Positions 12,886 to 23,592 of a DNA stretch of 64,000 nucleotides are shown piece after piece. Location of the stretch: positions 1 to 64,000 of IMG/VR virus record IMGVR_UViG_3300025168_018236. One strand, written 5' to 3'. Below the pieces are notes generated by a model. It was given only the letters and a program-made list of their open reading frames with translations. It searched no databases and was not told the DNA's origin. Position 1 is the first letter of the stretch, and each line of letters begins with the position of its first letter. The translations under genes were made by a program, and so were the position numbers. Source of the DNA: a virus.

Positions 12886-15800
12886 ATGGCAAAATCATAT
12901 AGAAAAGACTTCCACGGCAAAAATCCATATTACGATGATTTTGATCCAAACAAAAAGTTTGTACGAATCATGTCTCGTCCCGGTTATCCTCTTCAAGCGA
13001 GAGAGGTTACTCAATTACAGACTATTCTCCAAAATCAAATTGAAAGAATCGGTGATCACTTCTTTGAAGAAGGAGCGTCAGTTCGCGGTGGAGAAATCAC
13101 AGAGTCGAGTGGTATTGCTCTACGACTAAACAGTACCTCTTTTGATACAGAAACACTAAAAACTTTCCGTAACAAAACAATCAAAAACGTAACAACTGGT
13201 GTTGAGGCAAGAGTTATTTCTTACTCTGATGTAAGTCCTGACCTGACAGACGACAATAGTCAAATTCTTTTTGTTAATATGTCAACATCTGGTTCATTTT
13301 CTGCTGGAGACAAGTTGGTGATTTTAGGGACTCTCCCTGAAGTTTCGGTTGAACTTGTCCCCTCAACGAACACCGCCCCGGCGGTCAGTGTTGCTACCAA
13401 TATTATCGGCATCGGATCTGGTATATACTATGCTGATGGTTTCTTCATAGAAACAAACAGCGAGACAATTGGTATCGCTGGTGTCACCGCGACATATAGA
13501 ACTTTTGAAAACCCCTCAGCATCTGTTGGTTTTCAAATTAAAAGAGATCTTATCAGTTCTGAGGAAGATGATAGTCTCAAAGACCCCTCCTTTGGTTTTT
13601 ATAACTTCAACTCACCGGGAGCAGATCGATATAAAGTAAGTCTTGAACTAAGCACGAAAGAAATCTCAGGTGAAGGTTCTACTTTTGAAAGTGAAGATTA
13701 TTTTGAAATCATGCGAGTTATCAATGGCGAAACAACAAAACAAATTCGCTATACCGACTATGCAGTATTTGAAGATACTCTTGCAAGAAGAACATTCGAC
13801 GAGTCAGGAAACTATACGGTAAGACCTTTCCAACTTACCACAGCAACACACATAGAAGCATTTGGTGTGTCCAGTAACGGAACCAAGCACGCAATTAAAC
13901 TTGGAGCAGGCAAAGCATATGTTGGTGGATATGAATTTGAAACGATTGCACCAAGATATATCGCAGTTGATCGAGGACTTGATAAAAACATTGTCACTCA
14001 ACAAATCCTCTCAACTCCACTGACCAATTATGTAAATGTTCTCAGAGACTCATCTTTTGATTGTCTTGTTTCTGGTGATAACCAAACAAGAGAAACATTC
14101 ACAAAGAACAAAAAAGGTATCGTTCAAAAAGTCAATGATCTTGGTGGGTTACAAATTACAACCAATATCGGAACCTGTAATATCAGGACAATTGAAGAGG
14201 ACACGGCAGGAAACATAAAACTCTATCTCTTCAATATTAACATGACTGATGGGAAGTTTTCAGACTCAACACACATCGCCATAGATGATGGTAGCACAGA
14301 TGATAACACACAGAGATATAGAATTGGCATTGAAGATACTGAAACTGCATTAGAAGATATTGGTTCTTCGAGACAAATATTCAAAGCACCAATTGGTTCT
14401 GGTTTAATCAGAGCATCGGGTTCTGGTGGGTTAAACTCCTCGTTCCTAGTCAAGAAGGCATACCCCTTTGATATGAGTTCTGGTAGTGTAACGATTACCT
14501 CAACCAAACCATTCCTCCCACCAACAAGATCATCATATTCAATTTTCTATAGTACAAACTCATCCGGTGACGGTGCAACTCTAATGAACATCGGTACTGA
14601 TATGGAATTATCAGTTTCAAACAACCAAGCAAACCCAGTTCTTACCATAACAAAGGGTTCAAATATTCCCGATAGCGGTAAAGGAACAGTTATTGCTTCA
14701 CAACAATGGCAGTCCGATGCAAGTTCTGACGTAGAAAATAATATCAGAACAAAAACACTGGCGGATGGGGCGAGAAGTGGTGTTACCGGCGATCCCAAAA
14801 CTGGAATTGTAAAACTCGCACACGCAGATGTTTACTCCATGACCACGATCAACGATGGTCAACGTGATGTTACTAATAGTTTTGATCTAGAAGTAAACTC
14901 CGGAATTGATGCATACCGAAGAAGTAGAATTGTACTTAAAGCAGGTGCAACTTGTGCGGTGGATGCCGATGGTAATCTAAATATTAACTCCGCCACATAT
15001 AGATATTTTTCACACTCTGGAGACGGACCATTTACGGTGGACTCTTATCCACTAGAGCAAATAAAATATGATGATATTCCAACATTCACCGATACTGAAA
15101 CAGGAGAAACCTATAGTCTAGCAGATGCCTTTGACTTTAGACCTGTTACAACAGATGAAGAAGATACGTCGTTTGATAACGGATCTGGTGGTTCACAGGT
15201 AGTTGCTTTCAATAACGGAATTATTCTTTCTACCGTCTCATATGAACATTATCTTAGTAGAGTGGACAGCGTTGTTCTAGATAGACAAACTAGAGAATTT
15301 AAAATTATACAGGGTGTGTCTGCTGTTTCACCCAAAGCACCTGAAGTAGATCCCCTCAATATGAACATTGGTGATCTCAATGTTCCACCATATACTAGGT
15401 TCTCATCGGACATAAAATATCGATATATTGATAATCAAAGAACAACAATGAGTGAAATTAATGAGTTAGAATCCACCACACAATTCGACTCATATTTCAC
15501 CTTCAAAAACGATCTAGAACAAGAAGCACTAAACCGTGCCCAAAACTTCCGATCATCAAGAACAGCATTTTCAGATGGTATCTTTGTTGACACGTTCCTT
15601 GGACACAATAATTCTATAACGTCAAAAAGAGATCACAACTGTTCAATAGACACAGAACAGGGAGAACTTCGCCCAGCATTTGAATCAACATTTATCCGAA
15701 TGGGAATTACTGGTGCTAGTCTCGGTGCCAATGTAGAACGAACCAGTGATAATATTTACCTCCCCATCAGTTCACAGGTGCGATATACATCCAACCCATT

Positions 15801-18546
15801 AGCAAACGATGTGATTAGTGCAAACCAATTCTCTGTCGCAGACTATCTTGGAACAGTGACATTATCACCAAGTAGTGATAACTTTTTTGCTCAATCACTC
15901 AAACCAACAGTAATTGTAAATACTGTTGGTGAGGCGGATAACTGGGAGACATTTATCAATGCGTACCAGAGAGGTAGATCAAGTGGTTTTGGTTCTCAAT
16001 GGAAAGATTGGGAAAGTCTTTGGTTCGGTTCTCGTAAAAGAAACGATATTAATATCGAACACGAATCATCCGGGAACGAATACACAAATCCCAGAAGATC
16101 ATCATATGTCTCTAGAGTTCTTTCTGATAAACTGATTAAAAAGATCGGTAATAAAATTGTAGATTTAAGTGTCGTTCCATTCGCAAACAATAGAACTGTT
16201 GAATGTTTTATCGACAACCTGAAACCTTTAGCAACCCACTATGTCTACTTCGATGGTCAATTTAAAAGAACTCTTGTAACAGACGTAGCAGGATCTGCTA
16301 CTGGTATAACCTTTAGTATTCCATCAAGAACACACCTCACTGGTAAAAAATTAGTCAGAATTAGTGATGTGAACGATGGTTCAGTTGCCCTTGCAACATC
16401 AAGTGCAGATGCAATATATTATGCTGAAGGATTATTAGAAACGAAAGAAGGAGACTCTTACTCTGTACGACCAGCGATTACTAGAAGAAAAGCAAGCAAC
16501 GTGGATGATGTCTCTAGTGATTACTATGAAGCAAACTCCGCAGACAACCTATCAAGAAGTTTCAATTCACAAACACCATTCGCACAAGAAATTTTTGTGG
16601 ATCCAACAAACTATCCAAATGGAATCACTCTAAAGGATGTTGAATTATTCTTTTCATCGCTTCCCTCTGGATCATTGGATACAAGAGATCCTGTCAAGGT
16701 TCATGTGCGACCCATGTATAATGGTTCTCCACATCCATTTAAAGTTCTTCCTTTCTCTGAGGTAACTGAAACAAATATCATCAGAAATAGAGCAGAAGAT
16801 ACACAAGGGAGCGGAACAACCTTTACCTTCTCTACTCCTGTTTATCTCAAACCAAACACAAGTTATGCGATATGCGTCAGTACAAACGCGGACTATAAAC
16901 TATGGTACGGTGAAGTAAACGAACAAGCGGTAAATGGGGAAGCAGGATTATTTAGTGCAACACCTCAAACCATTAAACGTCCACAACTCATGGGTCCGAT
17001 GCATATTCCTCTCAATAATGGTACTTCTACATCATACGATACAAGATACCTTAAAATGACTGTCAACAGGTGTGGATTTCTGGATCTTTCGACTGATGTT
17101 TCAATAAACGCATTTTCAGAATTTACTTCCAATATTCTTAATGTTATTCCCTATCATGCTGCCTTTATTCACAGCAACGAGCAAATATCTGATGAGGTAA
17201 AACCAGTATTCCAACTCGATAGTTTCAACTTCAATGGTGGAAACGAAACTAGACCTAAAGTTGACATCAACACAACCATTGATGATTTCGCAACCAAGAA
17301 AACTATTAGTTCCTCTCAACCTGTAAAAATTACAACTCGTTTCTTAACGGATGCAAAATCAGCAGTTGCTAGTATGGTTGATGGTGACAGATTAGGATTT
17401 CTTGCTGTAGAGTACATGGCAAACAATGATGATGCTGCTGCCATTACAGAAGAGTTGCAACCAACAGCAAGACTCGCAACGAACCGATCACGTTATGTTG
17501 GTAGAAAAGTAACTTTAACTAGAGCAGCAGATGATATTGTTGTGATAATCGATGGATCCTTCGTAGGTAATTCGCAAATTAAAGTTTATGTTAAACTACA
17601 AGGACCAGATCAACCAAATGGTATCTTTGATGATAATAACTATGAAGAATTATTCCCAGAGGGACAAGAGGGATCAGAGGGTGTTTCTGCCAAGTTTGCA
17701 GAATTGAAACCACAGGGAAGTGTCGGTGGTGTCATGCGATTTACCACAAACAATCTTTCTCCCGGAACCTCCACGGAATTTAATGCTTACCAAATCAAGA
17801 TCCTTCTAATGGGAGAAAATGTCAACAACGAAGGAAATGCTTCAGAGATTCCTGTGATCAATACAGTATCTGCTGTTCCCCTTCGTAGAGTTTCACAAGA
17901 TGAGATTCGTAGATACACACCACCGGGATCCGTTCTTGCTTGGTCCGGTGGAGGAGTCGCTCCATTCGGATTTGTCTACTGTAACGGAACCGCTTATAAC
18001 GCTGTGGCAAATCCAGAGTATAAAGTATTGTTTGAAGCAATCAGAACTCGATATAACCTTGCCACAGATCCTGTCAACAGTGATGGATCATTCTTCCGAG
18101 TCCCAGATCTCAGAGGCAGAACCATTATTGGTACGGGAACACCCAACCCCGCTCAGGGTTCTGATCTTCTCCGAACACTTGCAGAAAAGGGCGGCGAAGA
18201 CGAAACCAACCTAACGCGAGATCAGTTACCCCCGCACACACATAACATTGGTGCGAGAGATCTATCAGACCCGACGGTCATTAACAACAGCGGAGGATAT
18301 AATGCTATAGCACAGAATGATGTCAGCAATATTGCTGACACCATTCCAATGTGTTCGGGTGGTTCCGGACTGTTCCCAACGGATGACGATGCCCACGGTA
18401 AGGGTGGATTTGCAAGTGTCGCCTATACGCGACCACTCGCAGGTCCGGAACCAGATATCTTTGGTTTAATGTCAGATTCTATGGCAGGAAACAAGCACAA
18501 CAACATGCCACCGTTCCTCGTACTCGACTATATAATTAAGATCTAA
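12886..18546 (+). CDS. Giant DUF4815 virion protein with C-terminal tail collar domain
   Basis: At 1886 residues this is the largest gene in the window. The N-terminus (FHGKNPYYDDFDPNKKFVRI, then PGYPLQAREVTQLQTILQNQ and EEGASVRGGEI) is that of the DUF4815 family of phage tail proteins. The last ~200 residues form a phage tail-collar domain: PPGSVLAWSGGGVAPFGFVYCNGTAY, RVPDLRGRTIIG, the metal-type motif LPPHTHNIG and the terminal NNMPPFLVLDYIIKI. The collar type is also found in T4 gp12, where His residues bind zinc. It sits where T4 has genes 9-12 and probably combines baseplate attachment with a short-fibre-like tip. Confidence 0.85.
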   Translation: MAKSYRKDFHGKNPYYDDFDPNKKFVRIMSRPGYPLQAREVTQLQTILQNQIERIGDHFFEEGASVRGGEITESSGIALRLNSTSFDTETLKTFRNKTIKNVTTGVEARVISYSDVSPDLTDDNSQILFVNMSTSGSFSAGDKLVILGTLPEVSVELVPSTNTAPAVSVATNIIGIGSGIYYADGFFIETNSETIGIAGVTATYRTFENPSASVGFQIKRDLISSEEDDSLKDPSFGFYNFNSPGADRYKVSLELSTKEISGEGSTFESEDYFEIMRVINGETTKQIRYTDYAVFEDTLARRTFDESGNYTVRPFQLTTATHIEAFGVSSNGTKHAIKLGAGKAYVGGYEFETIAPRYIAVDRGLDKNIVTQQILSTPLTNYVNVLRDSSFDCLVSGDNQTRETFTKNKKGIVQKVNDLGGLQITTNIGTCNIRTIEEDTAGNIKLYLFNINMTDGKFSDSTHIAIDDGSTDDNTQRYRIGIEDTETALEDIGSSRQIFKAPIGSGLIRASGSGGLNSSFLVKKAYPFDMSSGSVTITSTKPFLPPTRSSYSIFYSTNSSGDGATLMNIGTDMELSVSNNQANPVLTITKGSNIPDSGKGTVIASQQWQSDASSDVENNIRTKTLADGARSGVTGDPKTGIVKLAHADVYSMTTINDGQRDVTNSFDLEVNSGIDAYRRSRIVLKAGATCAVDADGNLNINSATYRYFSHSGDGPFTVDSYPLEQIKYDDIPTFTDTETGETYSLADAFDFRPVTTDEEDTSFDNGSGGSQVVAFNNGIILSTVSYEHYLSRVDSVVLDRQTREFKIIQGVSAVSPKAPEVDPLNMNIGDLNVPPYTRFSSDIKYRYIDNQRTTMSEINELESTTQFDSYFTFKNDLEQEALNRAQNFRSSRTAFSDGIFVDTFLGHNNSITSKRDHNCSIDTEQGELRPAFESTFIRMGITGASLGANVERTSDNIYLPISSQVRYTSNPLANDVISANQFSVADYLGTVTLSPSSDNFFAQSLKPTVIVNTVGEADNWETFINAYQRGRSSGFGSQWKDWESLWFGSRKRNDINIEHESSGNEYTNPRRSSYVSRVLSDKLIKKIGNKIVDLSVVPFANNRTVECFIDNLKPLATHYVYFDGQFKRTLVTDVAGSATGITFSIPSRTHLTGKKLVRISDVNDGSVALATSSADAIYYAEGLLETKEGDSYSVRPAITRRKASNVDDVSSDYYEANSADNLSRSFNSQTPFAQEIFVDPTNYPNGITLKDVELFFSSLPSGSLDTRDPVKVHVRPMYNGSPHPFKVLPFSEVTETNIIRNRAEDTQGSGTTFTFSTPVYLKPNTSYAICVSTNADYKLWYGEVNEQAVNGEAGLFSATPQTIKRPQLMGPMHIPLNNGTSTSYDTRYLKMTVNRCGFLDLSTDVSINAFSEFTSNILNVIPYHAAFIHSNEQISDEVKPVFQLDSFNFNGGNETRPKVDINTTIDDFATKKTISSSQPVKITTRFLTDAKSAVASMVDGDRLGFLAVEYMANNDDAAAITEELQPTARLATNRSRYVGRKVTLTRAADDIVVIIDGSFVGNSQIKVYVKLQGPDQPNGIFDDNNYEELFPEGQEGSEGVSAKFAELKPQGSVGGVMRFTTNNLSPGTSTEFNAYQIKILLMGENVNNEGNASEIPVINTVSAVPLRRVSQDEIRRYTPPGSVLAWSGGGVAPFGFVYCNGTAYNAVANPEYKVLFEAIRTRYNLATDPVNSDGSFFRVPDLRGRTIIGTGTPNPAQGSDLLRTLAEKGGEDETNLTRDQLPPHTHNIGARDLSDPTVINNSGGYNAIAQNDVSNIADTIPMCSGGSGLFPTDDDAHGKGGFASVAYTRPLAGPEPDIFGLMSDSMAGNKHNNMPPFLVLDYIIKI

Positions 18547-18561
18547 TAAAGAAAGACACTA

Positions 18562-20367
18562 ATGGCAGGACAAGCGTTTGATAACCTGAATAAGATTTTC
18601 CTCTCGGATACCTTCCGGGCGTGGTTTGATAAAACAAACCAAATTGTCAATACCATGAATCCACTTGAGATTTACGGTGTCACTGCTGGGCGAGGTGAAG
18701 TTGCAGGGTTGACGATGGACTTTGGAGCGAATGGTATTGTTACCATTGGTCTTGAACTTCCTAATGCACTGACCGGTGATTTTTCATTCAACAGTGGTGT
18801 GACTTTTGCTAATTTTGTAAGTGTCACTGGTCTGACTGTAGACTTTTCTGCGAACGGAGGACATGGTGCGACTTTAACTGGTCGAGTTGTTCGTACCATC
18901 AATGGAGCAACGGGAGATGTTGCTCTAGATTTTGTTGCTATCCCCGGAAACTCTGCGGACGGCGACATCTTGTATTACGAAAACACACCAGTCGGCGCAA
19001 CATTCAGAACATATAATTTATTCTCTGATGGAACTGCTGATAATGGAATGTTACACATCGGTGGAAGTGGTGGCGTGTTCTTTGGTATTACCGCAGGTGG
19101 AGCATCATCCGCAAACGAATTTGTAAAACTTGGTAATATTCAACTTGTGGGTTCAACCGCCTCTGGCATCTACATGGTTGACAACTCACAGGCAGCACTA
19201 AGCACCGCAAAAATTGCTGGTGCTGACATAAGATATGGGACAGACGCTGGATCTCAACTCCTATCAATCGGTGGTAGAAACATATCCGGCGTTGGACACT
19301 CGACTAAAAATCTAATACTAGATTTTAACACACAAAGTATTGCCGTTGGTGGTGCAGCAACAGGAGATGCTTCACTAAACATCGGAGATGTCAGTAACTC
19401 AGGAAGACCGATTCTTTACACCGATGCTGGTGGGTCAACATTCGCAGTTCGTTACCTTCTTGCCAACGAAGCAGGGGGAAGAACTTCTGGTGGTTCTACT
19501 GGTATTGCCTCCTTTGGAGGAAATCCATCCACCAAAGGTCTTCAGGATGTGGATAATAGAATTAGATTAGAAAATGTGGCGGGTTCCGTTGAAATTGAAC
19601 TTGTTGGAACAGGACTAACCTCCGCGTTCGCAGTTTATGGAAAACACGCTCCATACGGAGATCTTCTTACGCCTGCTCTAGTCGCAAGACGAGATGGAAA
19701 TGTCGTAATCGGAGGAATTGCTCCCACAGACGGTGGTATCACAGGAACCACATACGGTGGACTCAATATCGCCAGTGGTAAACTATATGTCGGAGGATCT
19801 GCCGGTGCGGTTATCACATCTGGATACCAATTCCTACACTCATCAGGAACGGAAGCATCTTGGAAAAAACTAGAGCAAACATCATTTTCATTCAATGGTG
19901 ATATTGGATCGGTTGCATCTGGATCAATCTTGGAAAATACAACAACCGGCGTGTTTATATCAATGAACGCTGCTTCATCACAATCCGTTGCTATAAAATT
20001 CAGAGACAGTATTGGCACAGAAATGACAGGTCCGTTTAGTGCTACTATAAGTTTTCCCGGAATAAAACCAAACGGATCAATTGGTTCAGGTAGCAAAGGT
20101 GTATTGGGAATAAGAATGACTTTAGATGGAGTGACTGAGGATAAATTCATCACATGGGATGATCTCATGTATAATTCAGTTGGACTAGCGGGAAACAATC
20201 CTGCTCTCAACAACATATACAATCCATCCTTTACCTTTACAGGTAACGCTAAAACTGGTGTGAGTTTTACTCCATTCATGACGAAAGGTTCTGCCTTTAC
20301 AACAAACCAAACATTTACGTTCATACACAGAGGAACATACTTAGTGGAATTCCACAAGTTAGGATAA
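18562..20367 (+). CDS. Probable tail fibre or baseplate appendage protein
   Basis: This 601-residue protein follows the collar-domain gene by 15 bases. It begins AGQAFDNLNKIFLSDTFRAWFDKTNQIVNTMNP, a short helical cap also seen at the start of other phage appendage proteins. It then becomes rich in Gly, Thr and beta-strand patterns (GLTVDFSANGGHGATLTG, TINGATGDVALDF, DGNVVIGG). This composition is typical of fibre proteins. The C-terminal ~170 residues look like a compact beta domain. No specific family was recognised; the role is inferred from composition and position ahead of the neck genes. Confidence 0.6.
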   Translation: MAGQAFDNLNKIFLSDTFRAWFDKTNQIVNTMNPLEIYGVTAGRGEVAGLTMDFGANGIVTIGLELPNALTGDFSFNSGVTFANFVSVTGLTVDFSANGGHGATLTGRVVRTINGATGDVALDFVAIPGNSADGDILYYENTPVGATFRTYNLFSDGTADNGMLHIGGSGGVFFGITAGGASSANEFVKLGNIQLVGSTASGIYMVDNSQAALSTAKIAGADIRYGTDAGSQLLSIGGRNISGVGHSTKNLILDFNTQSIAVGGAATGDASLNIGDVSNSGRPILYTDAGGSTFAVRYLLANEAGGRTSGGSTGIASFGGNPSTKGLQDVDNRIRLENVAGSVEIELVGTGLTSAFAVYGKHAPYGDLLTPALVARRDGNVVIGGIAPTDGGITGTTYGGLNIASGKLYVGGSAGAVITSGYQFLHSSGTEASWKKLEQTSFSFNGDIGSVASGSILENTTTGVFISMNAASSQSVAIKFRDSIGTEMTGPFSATISFPGIKPNGSIGSGSKGVLGIRMTLDGVTEDKFITWDDLMYNSVGLAGNNPALNNIYNPSFTFTGNAKTGVSFTPFMTKGSAFTTNQTFTFIHRGTYLVEFHKLG

Positions 20368-20374
20368 TATAAAA

Positions 20375-21445
20375 ATGGCATTATACAGCGGAAACATAAA
20401 TGGAGAAAAAAGACTATATGTCTTTGATAGAACTACGGGGACTGGTGCCACGCAGGCAAATTTCCTCACCACAATACCAATTTCATATCCAAATCTTGCT
20501 GGGGCAACCACGGCATATGTGACAGCGGGTGGTAAAACACACGGAACCACAGCAGAACTATATCAATATGTGGGGAATCGTGCATATGACAACTACCGAA
20601 GAACACAAATTAAATCGTTTACTACCAATGACCCATCAGAGGGAATTACAAATACAATAATAAAGGTTACTCCTGACCCCAGAATTCAACTAGGAATCTA
20701 TGCATCCGGGGGAAGTCAAAGTGGACTTACCGGAAACCACATGGACGAAATCCATGTTACTGCTAACAGTGGAATCACCTATCAAGCATTTCTTGGAAAA
20801 ATAACATATAACGAGGACAATAGTGATATTGCCACTGATCGTGCTTTGGTTGATCTGATCGCGTATGGAGTAAGTGGTGCCGCTGATTTATCTACACTTT
20901 ATACGATGGGCGTTGGTGAAACACTAGCGAATAAAACAAACGGGGGTTCCTCCGTTATTAAAGTAGAGCAGACCAATTTATACGTTGATATTGATTCACA
21001 CAAACAAGCGATTTTAGGTCAGGTCGGTGCAAGTTTAGATAGTCCAAACACATTTGGAACCACTATTGGAGATGCTGGAGCATCACAATCTATATTTACC
21101 GATGTGAATAATAAAGAGTTAATTAATTTTTGTTCCACTCTTCTTCCTGCTTTTGCTAATGGCGGATCAGGCATGAATGACAGGACAGGAAGACAAGAGA
21201 CTGTATTTACACTACTAGCAGGAACAACTGGAAATCTTGATAATGTTGATTCTGCTCTATCTGGTGCAATATTTGGTGTAACATTTAACGCCGTTACAGG
21301 TGGCAGTGGTACTGTCTCTGCTTTTGAGGAATTTTGTCACACAGTGTTACACAAACATATGGAACTATTGAACAATAAGGGTAGTGTTAATAAACAAGTA
21401 ATTGATGCCAAATCTATCCGAGACGTTGATGACATAGCATTTTGA
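20375..21445 (+). CDS. Unknown structural protein ahead of the neck genes
   Basis: This 356-residue protein occupies the place where T4 has the fibritin/gp12 region, just before gp13. The sequence (start MALYSGNINGEKRLYVFDRT) has no recognised domain, signal peptide or membrane segment. Its composition (Gly, Thr, Asn) suggests a virion protein. The C-terminal third becomes more helical (AFEEFCHTVLHKHMELLNNKG). It could be a collar/whisker or tail accessory protein, but nothing in the sequence decides this. Confidence 0.55.
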   Translation: MALYSGNINGEKRLYVFDRTTGTGATQANFLTTIPISYPNLAGATTAYVTAGGKTHGTTAELYQYVGNRAYDNYRRTQIKSFTTNDPSEGITNTIIKVTPDPRIQLGIYASGGSQSGLTGNHMDEIHVTANSGITYQAFLGKITYNEDNSDIATDRALVDLIAYGVSGAADLSTLYTMGVGETLANKTNGGSSVIKVEQTNLYVDIDSHKQAILGQVGASLDSPNTFGTTIGDAGASQSIFTDVNNKELINFCSTLLPAFANGGSGMNDRTGRQETVFTLLAGTTGNLDNVDSALSGAIFGVTFNAVTGGSGTVSAFEEFCHTVLHKHMELLNNKGSVNKQVIDAKSIRDVDDIAF

Positions 21446-21487
21446 TTTTTGTTCCTCCATACATATATTATGGCAAGGAGCATATAA

Positions 21488-22279
21488 ATGGCAAAACCCA
21501 CATCTAGACAAGAACTCAAAGATTATGCACTCCGCAGACTTGGTTCACCTGTTGTTGAAATTAATGTAGATGACTCACAAGTAGAGGACCGTGTAGATGA
21601 TGCTCTACAGATGTTTGCTGAGTATCACTTCGATGGTGTTCAACGAGCATTTTACAAGTATCAAGTAACCACCGATGACCTAAGCAAAGGTTACATTGAC
21701 ACCGATTCCTTAGTCAAAAATGACGGAGCGATTGGTCCTGAACTCGAAGCAGGCAATCAAATTATTTCTGTTCTTCGTATTTTTGAGTTCTCGGAAGGCG
21801 GAACTAGCAATATCTTTAGTGTCCCTTATCAATTGGCACTAAATGATGTCTATGGTATTCGCAATCCCGGTTCTATTATCGACTATACCATGACACAATC
21901 ACATATTCAGATGATTCAAGATTATCTGGACCCAGAAAAAGCAATTCGGTTTAGCAGAGTAACTAATAGAATTTATGTTGATACCAAGTGGACGGAAAAC
22001 ATGACCGCAGGTAATTTCCTCACGATAGAATGCTACGTCGCACTAAGTCCAACAACCTATCCAGAAATTTTTAACGATATTCTTCTTAAAAAGTATGTCA
22101 CTGCTTCTATCAAACAGCAGTGGGGAGCAAACTTGTCAAAGTATACAAATGTTACTCTCCCCGGTGGTCTTTCATATAATGGTGCAGAAATTTATCAACA
22201 GGCAACTGACGAAATGAATCAGATCGAAGAGTCGCTTTCTGATAAGTATGAACTTCCACCAGATATGAGCGTAGGGTAA
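21488..22279 (+). CDS. gp13: Neck protein gp13
   Basis: This 263-residue protein is preceded by a good Shine-Dalgarno AAGGAG at 21475-21480. The N-terminus SRQELKDYALRRLGSPVVEI followed by DDSQVEDRVDDALQMFAEYHFDG is the hallmark of T4 gp13 homologues. Gp13 joins gp14 to close the portal after packaging and to receive the tail. The length is somewhat below T4 gp13 (309). It begins the neck-terminase block whose order matches T4. Confidence 0.92.
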   Translation: MAKPTSRQELKDYALRRLGSPVVEINVDDSQVEDRVDDALQMFAEYHFDGVQRAFYKYQVTTDDLSKGYIDTDSLVKNDGAIGPELEAGNQIISVLRIFEFSEGGTSNIFSVPYQLALNDVYGIRNPGSIIDYTMTQSHIQMIQDYLDPEKAIRFSRVTNRIYVDTKWTENMTAGNFLTIECYVALSPTTYPEIFNDILLKKYVTASIKQQWGANLSKYTNVTLPGGLSYNGAEIYQQATDEMNQIEESLSDKYELPPDMSVG

Positions 22280-22283
22280 ATCA

Positions 22284-22742
22284 ATGACATTTAATAAAGA
22301 TATAGACACATCAAGTTTTGATGATTTTGATTTTGGGTTTGAACTAGTAGACAGTCCTACTCAGACTAACACCCCACAAGAGCAACAGTCAGTTTCTGTT
22401 GACACTAGTGAGATTGATGATCGACTAGAGTCGCTTGAAGGTAAAATTAATAATGTTCTTAACATTGTATCTCTTAATGATTCTGGTGATGATATCAAAC
22501 AGGCAATCGAAGAACAAGGATCATGTATCAATAATGCACTGGACTCGATAGAAGAAGTCAAAGACAGTTTAGAAAAAGACTACGAAAAAAAACTAGAGGA
22601 AATTGAGAATCTCGTTCTCCCCCTTCTAGTAAATCTTACAAAAAATCCAGAGAGAGAATTTATAAAGTGGCCGAATCGAGCAGACTCTGTTCAAGGTCAC
22701 ATCAACAAAATCTTAGAGGTAACCAGAGGCAATGGCGACTAA
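22284..22742 (+). CDS. Small predicted coiled-coil protein between gp13 and gp14
   Basis: This 152-residue acidic protein lies 4 bases after gp13 and overlaps gp14 by 11 bases. An Asp/Phe-rich N-terminus (SSFDDFDFGFEL) precedes heptad-like segments EIDDRLESLEGKINNVLNIV and ALDSIEEVKDSLEKDYEKK, suggesting a coiled coil at about residues 50-115. T4 has no gene here. Similar short coiled-coil genes occur next to neck genes in marine relatives. Function unknown; an assembly role is only inferred. Confidence 0.7.
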   Translation: MTFNKDIDTSSFDDFDFGFELVDSPTQTNTPQEQQSVSVDTSEIDDRLESLEGKINNVLNIVSLNDSGDDIKQAIEEQGSCINNALDSIEEVKDSLEKDYEKKLEEIENLVLPLLVNLTKNPEREFIKWPNRADSVQGHINKILEVTRGNGD

Positions 22743-23592
22743 TCCATATTTCCGCAAAGCAGTTCCAGCAGAACAAGACCTAATTGATGATCTCTCCGTA
22801 GAGGTTATTAAGATAAATGGTTTTGATATGGTATACCTACCACGAACTCTTGTGCGGGAAGATGAACTTTTCGGTGAGGATCGATCTCCTTCCAGATTTA
22901 GTACAGGCAGAGAGATTGAAATGTTAGTCGAATCAGTTGATGGGTTCGAGGGCGATGGAGAAGTATTTTCTCGGTTTGGTCTTGAGATTAAAGACAATGT
23001 TTCATTATTGGTGGCAAGAAAAAGATTTGAAAAAGAGTTTGCAGATCTTGGATTCCTATCACCAAGAGAAGGTGATCTTCTATACTTCCCAATCTCGGGA
23101 GGTATATTTGAGATTGATTATGTCGAGAGAGAAAATCCATTCTATCAACTCAACAAAATCAGCACATATAAGATAACTTGCTCATTGTTCCGATTCAGTG
23201 GGGAAGATTTTCAAACTGGGTGGAATGCTATCGACGGAGTTACATCAGACCACACACAACAATACACAACTCTCGTACTTGGTGCTGGATCTGGAAATTA
23301 CAACGAAGGCGAAACAGTCATACAAGGTGCCGGATCCACCATCTCGGGTCGGGTACAAGAGTGGTTATCTGCAAGCACCACATTATATGTTACTGGCGTA
23401 ACGGGAGAATTCCAAGCAGGTATTACCGTCGAAGGACAATCTTCTGGTGTAGAATATCTCCTCGGAAGTTCTGGAGTCACCAATGAATTTGCTGTTAATG
23501 ATAATAGTGAAGATAACTTAGAATTTGAAGCAGAAACAGAGAACCTCTTTGACTTTACCGACACAGATCCGTTCTCGGAGGGTGATCTATAA
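22732..23592 (+). CDS. gp14: Neck protein gp14
   Basis: At 286 residues it is near T4 gp14 (256). The first 130 residues carry the family pattern: NPYFRKAVPAEQDLIDDLSVEVIKINGFDMVYLPRT, then EDELFGEDRSPSRF and the LLYFPISGGIFEIDYVE segment. Gp14 forms the lower neck ring with gp13. The C-terminal part is Glu/Gly-rich and more variable. Its stop shares a base with the start of gp15. Confidence 0.92.
   Translation: MATNPYFRKAVPAEQDLIDDLSVEVIKINGFDMVYLPRTLVREDELFGEDRSPSRFSTGREIEMLVESVDGFEGDGEVFSRFGLEIKDNVSLLVARKRFEKEFADLGFLSPREGDLLYFPISGGIFEIDYVERENPFYQLNKISTYKITCSLFRFSGEDFQTGWNAIDGVTSDHTQQYTTLVLGAGSGNYNEGETVIQGAGSTISGRVQEWLSASTTLYVTGVTGEFQAGITVEGQSSGVEYLLGSSGVTNEFAVNDNSEDNLEFEAETENLFDFTDTDPFSEGDL

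Noticed and set aside
21483-21490. TATAAATG before gp13 as a late promoter
   Set aside because: It overlaps the start codon, so transcripts would miss it.
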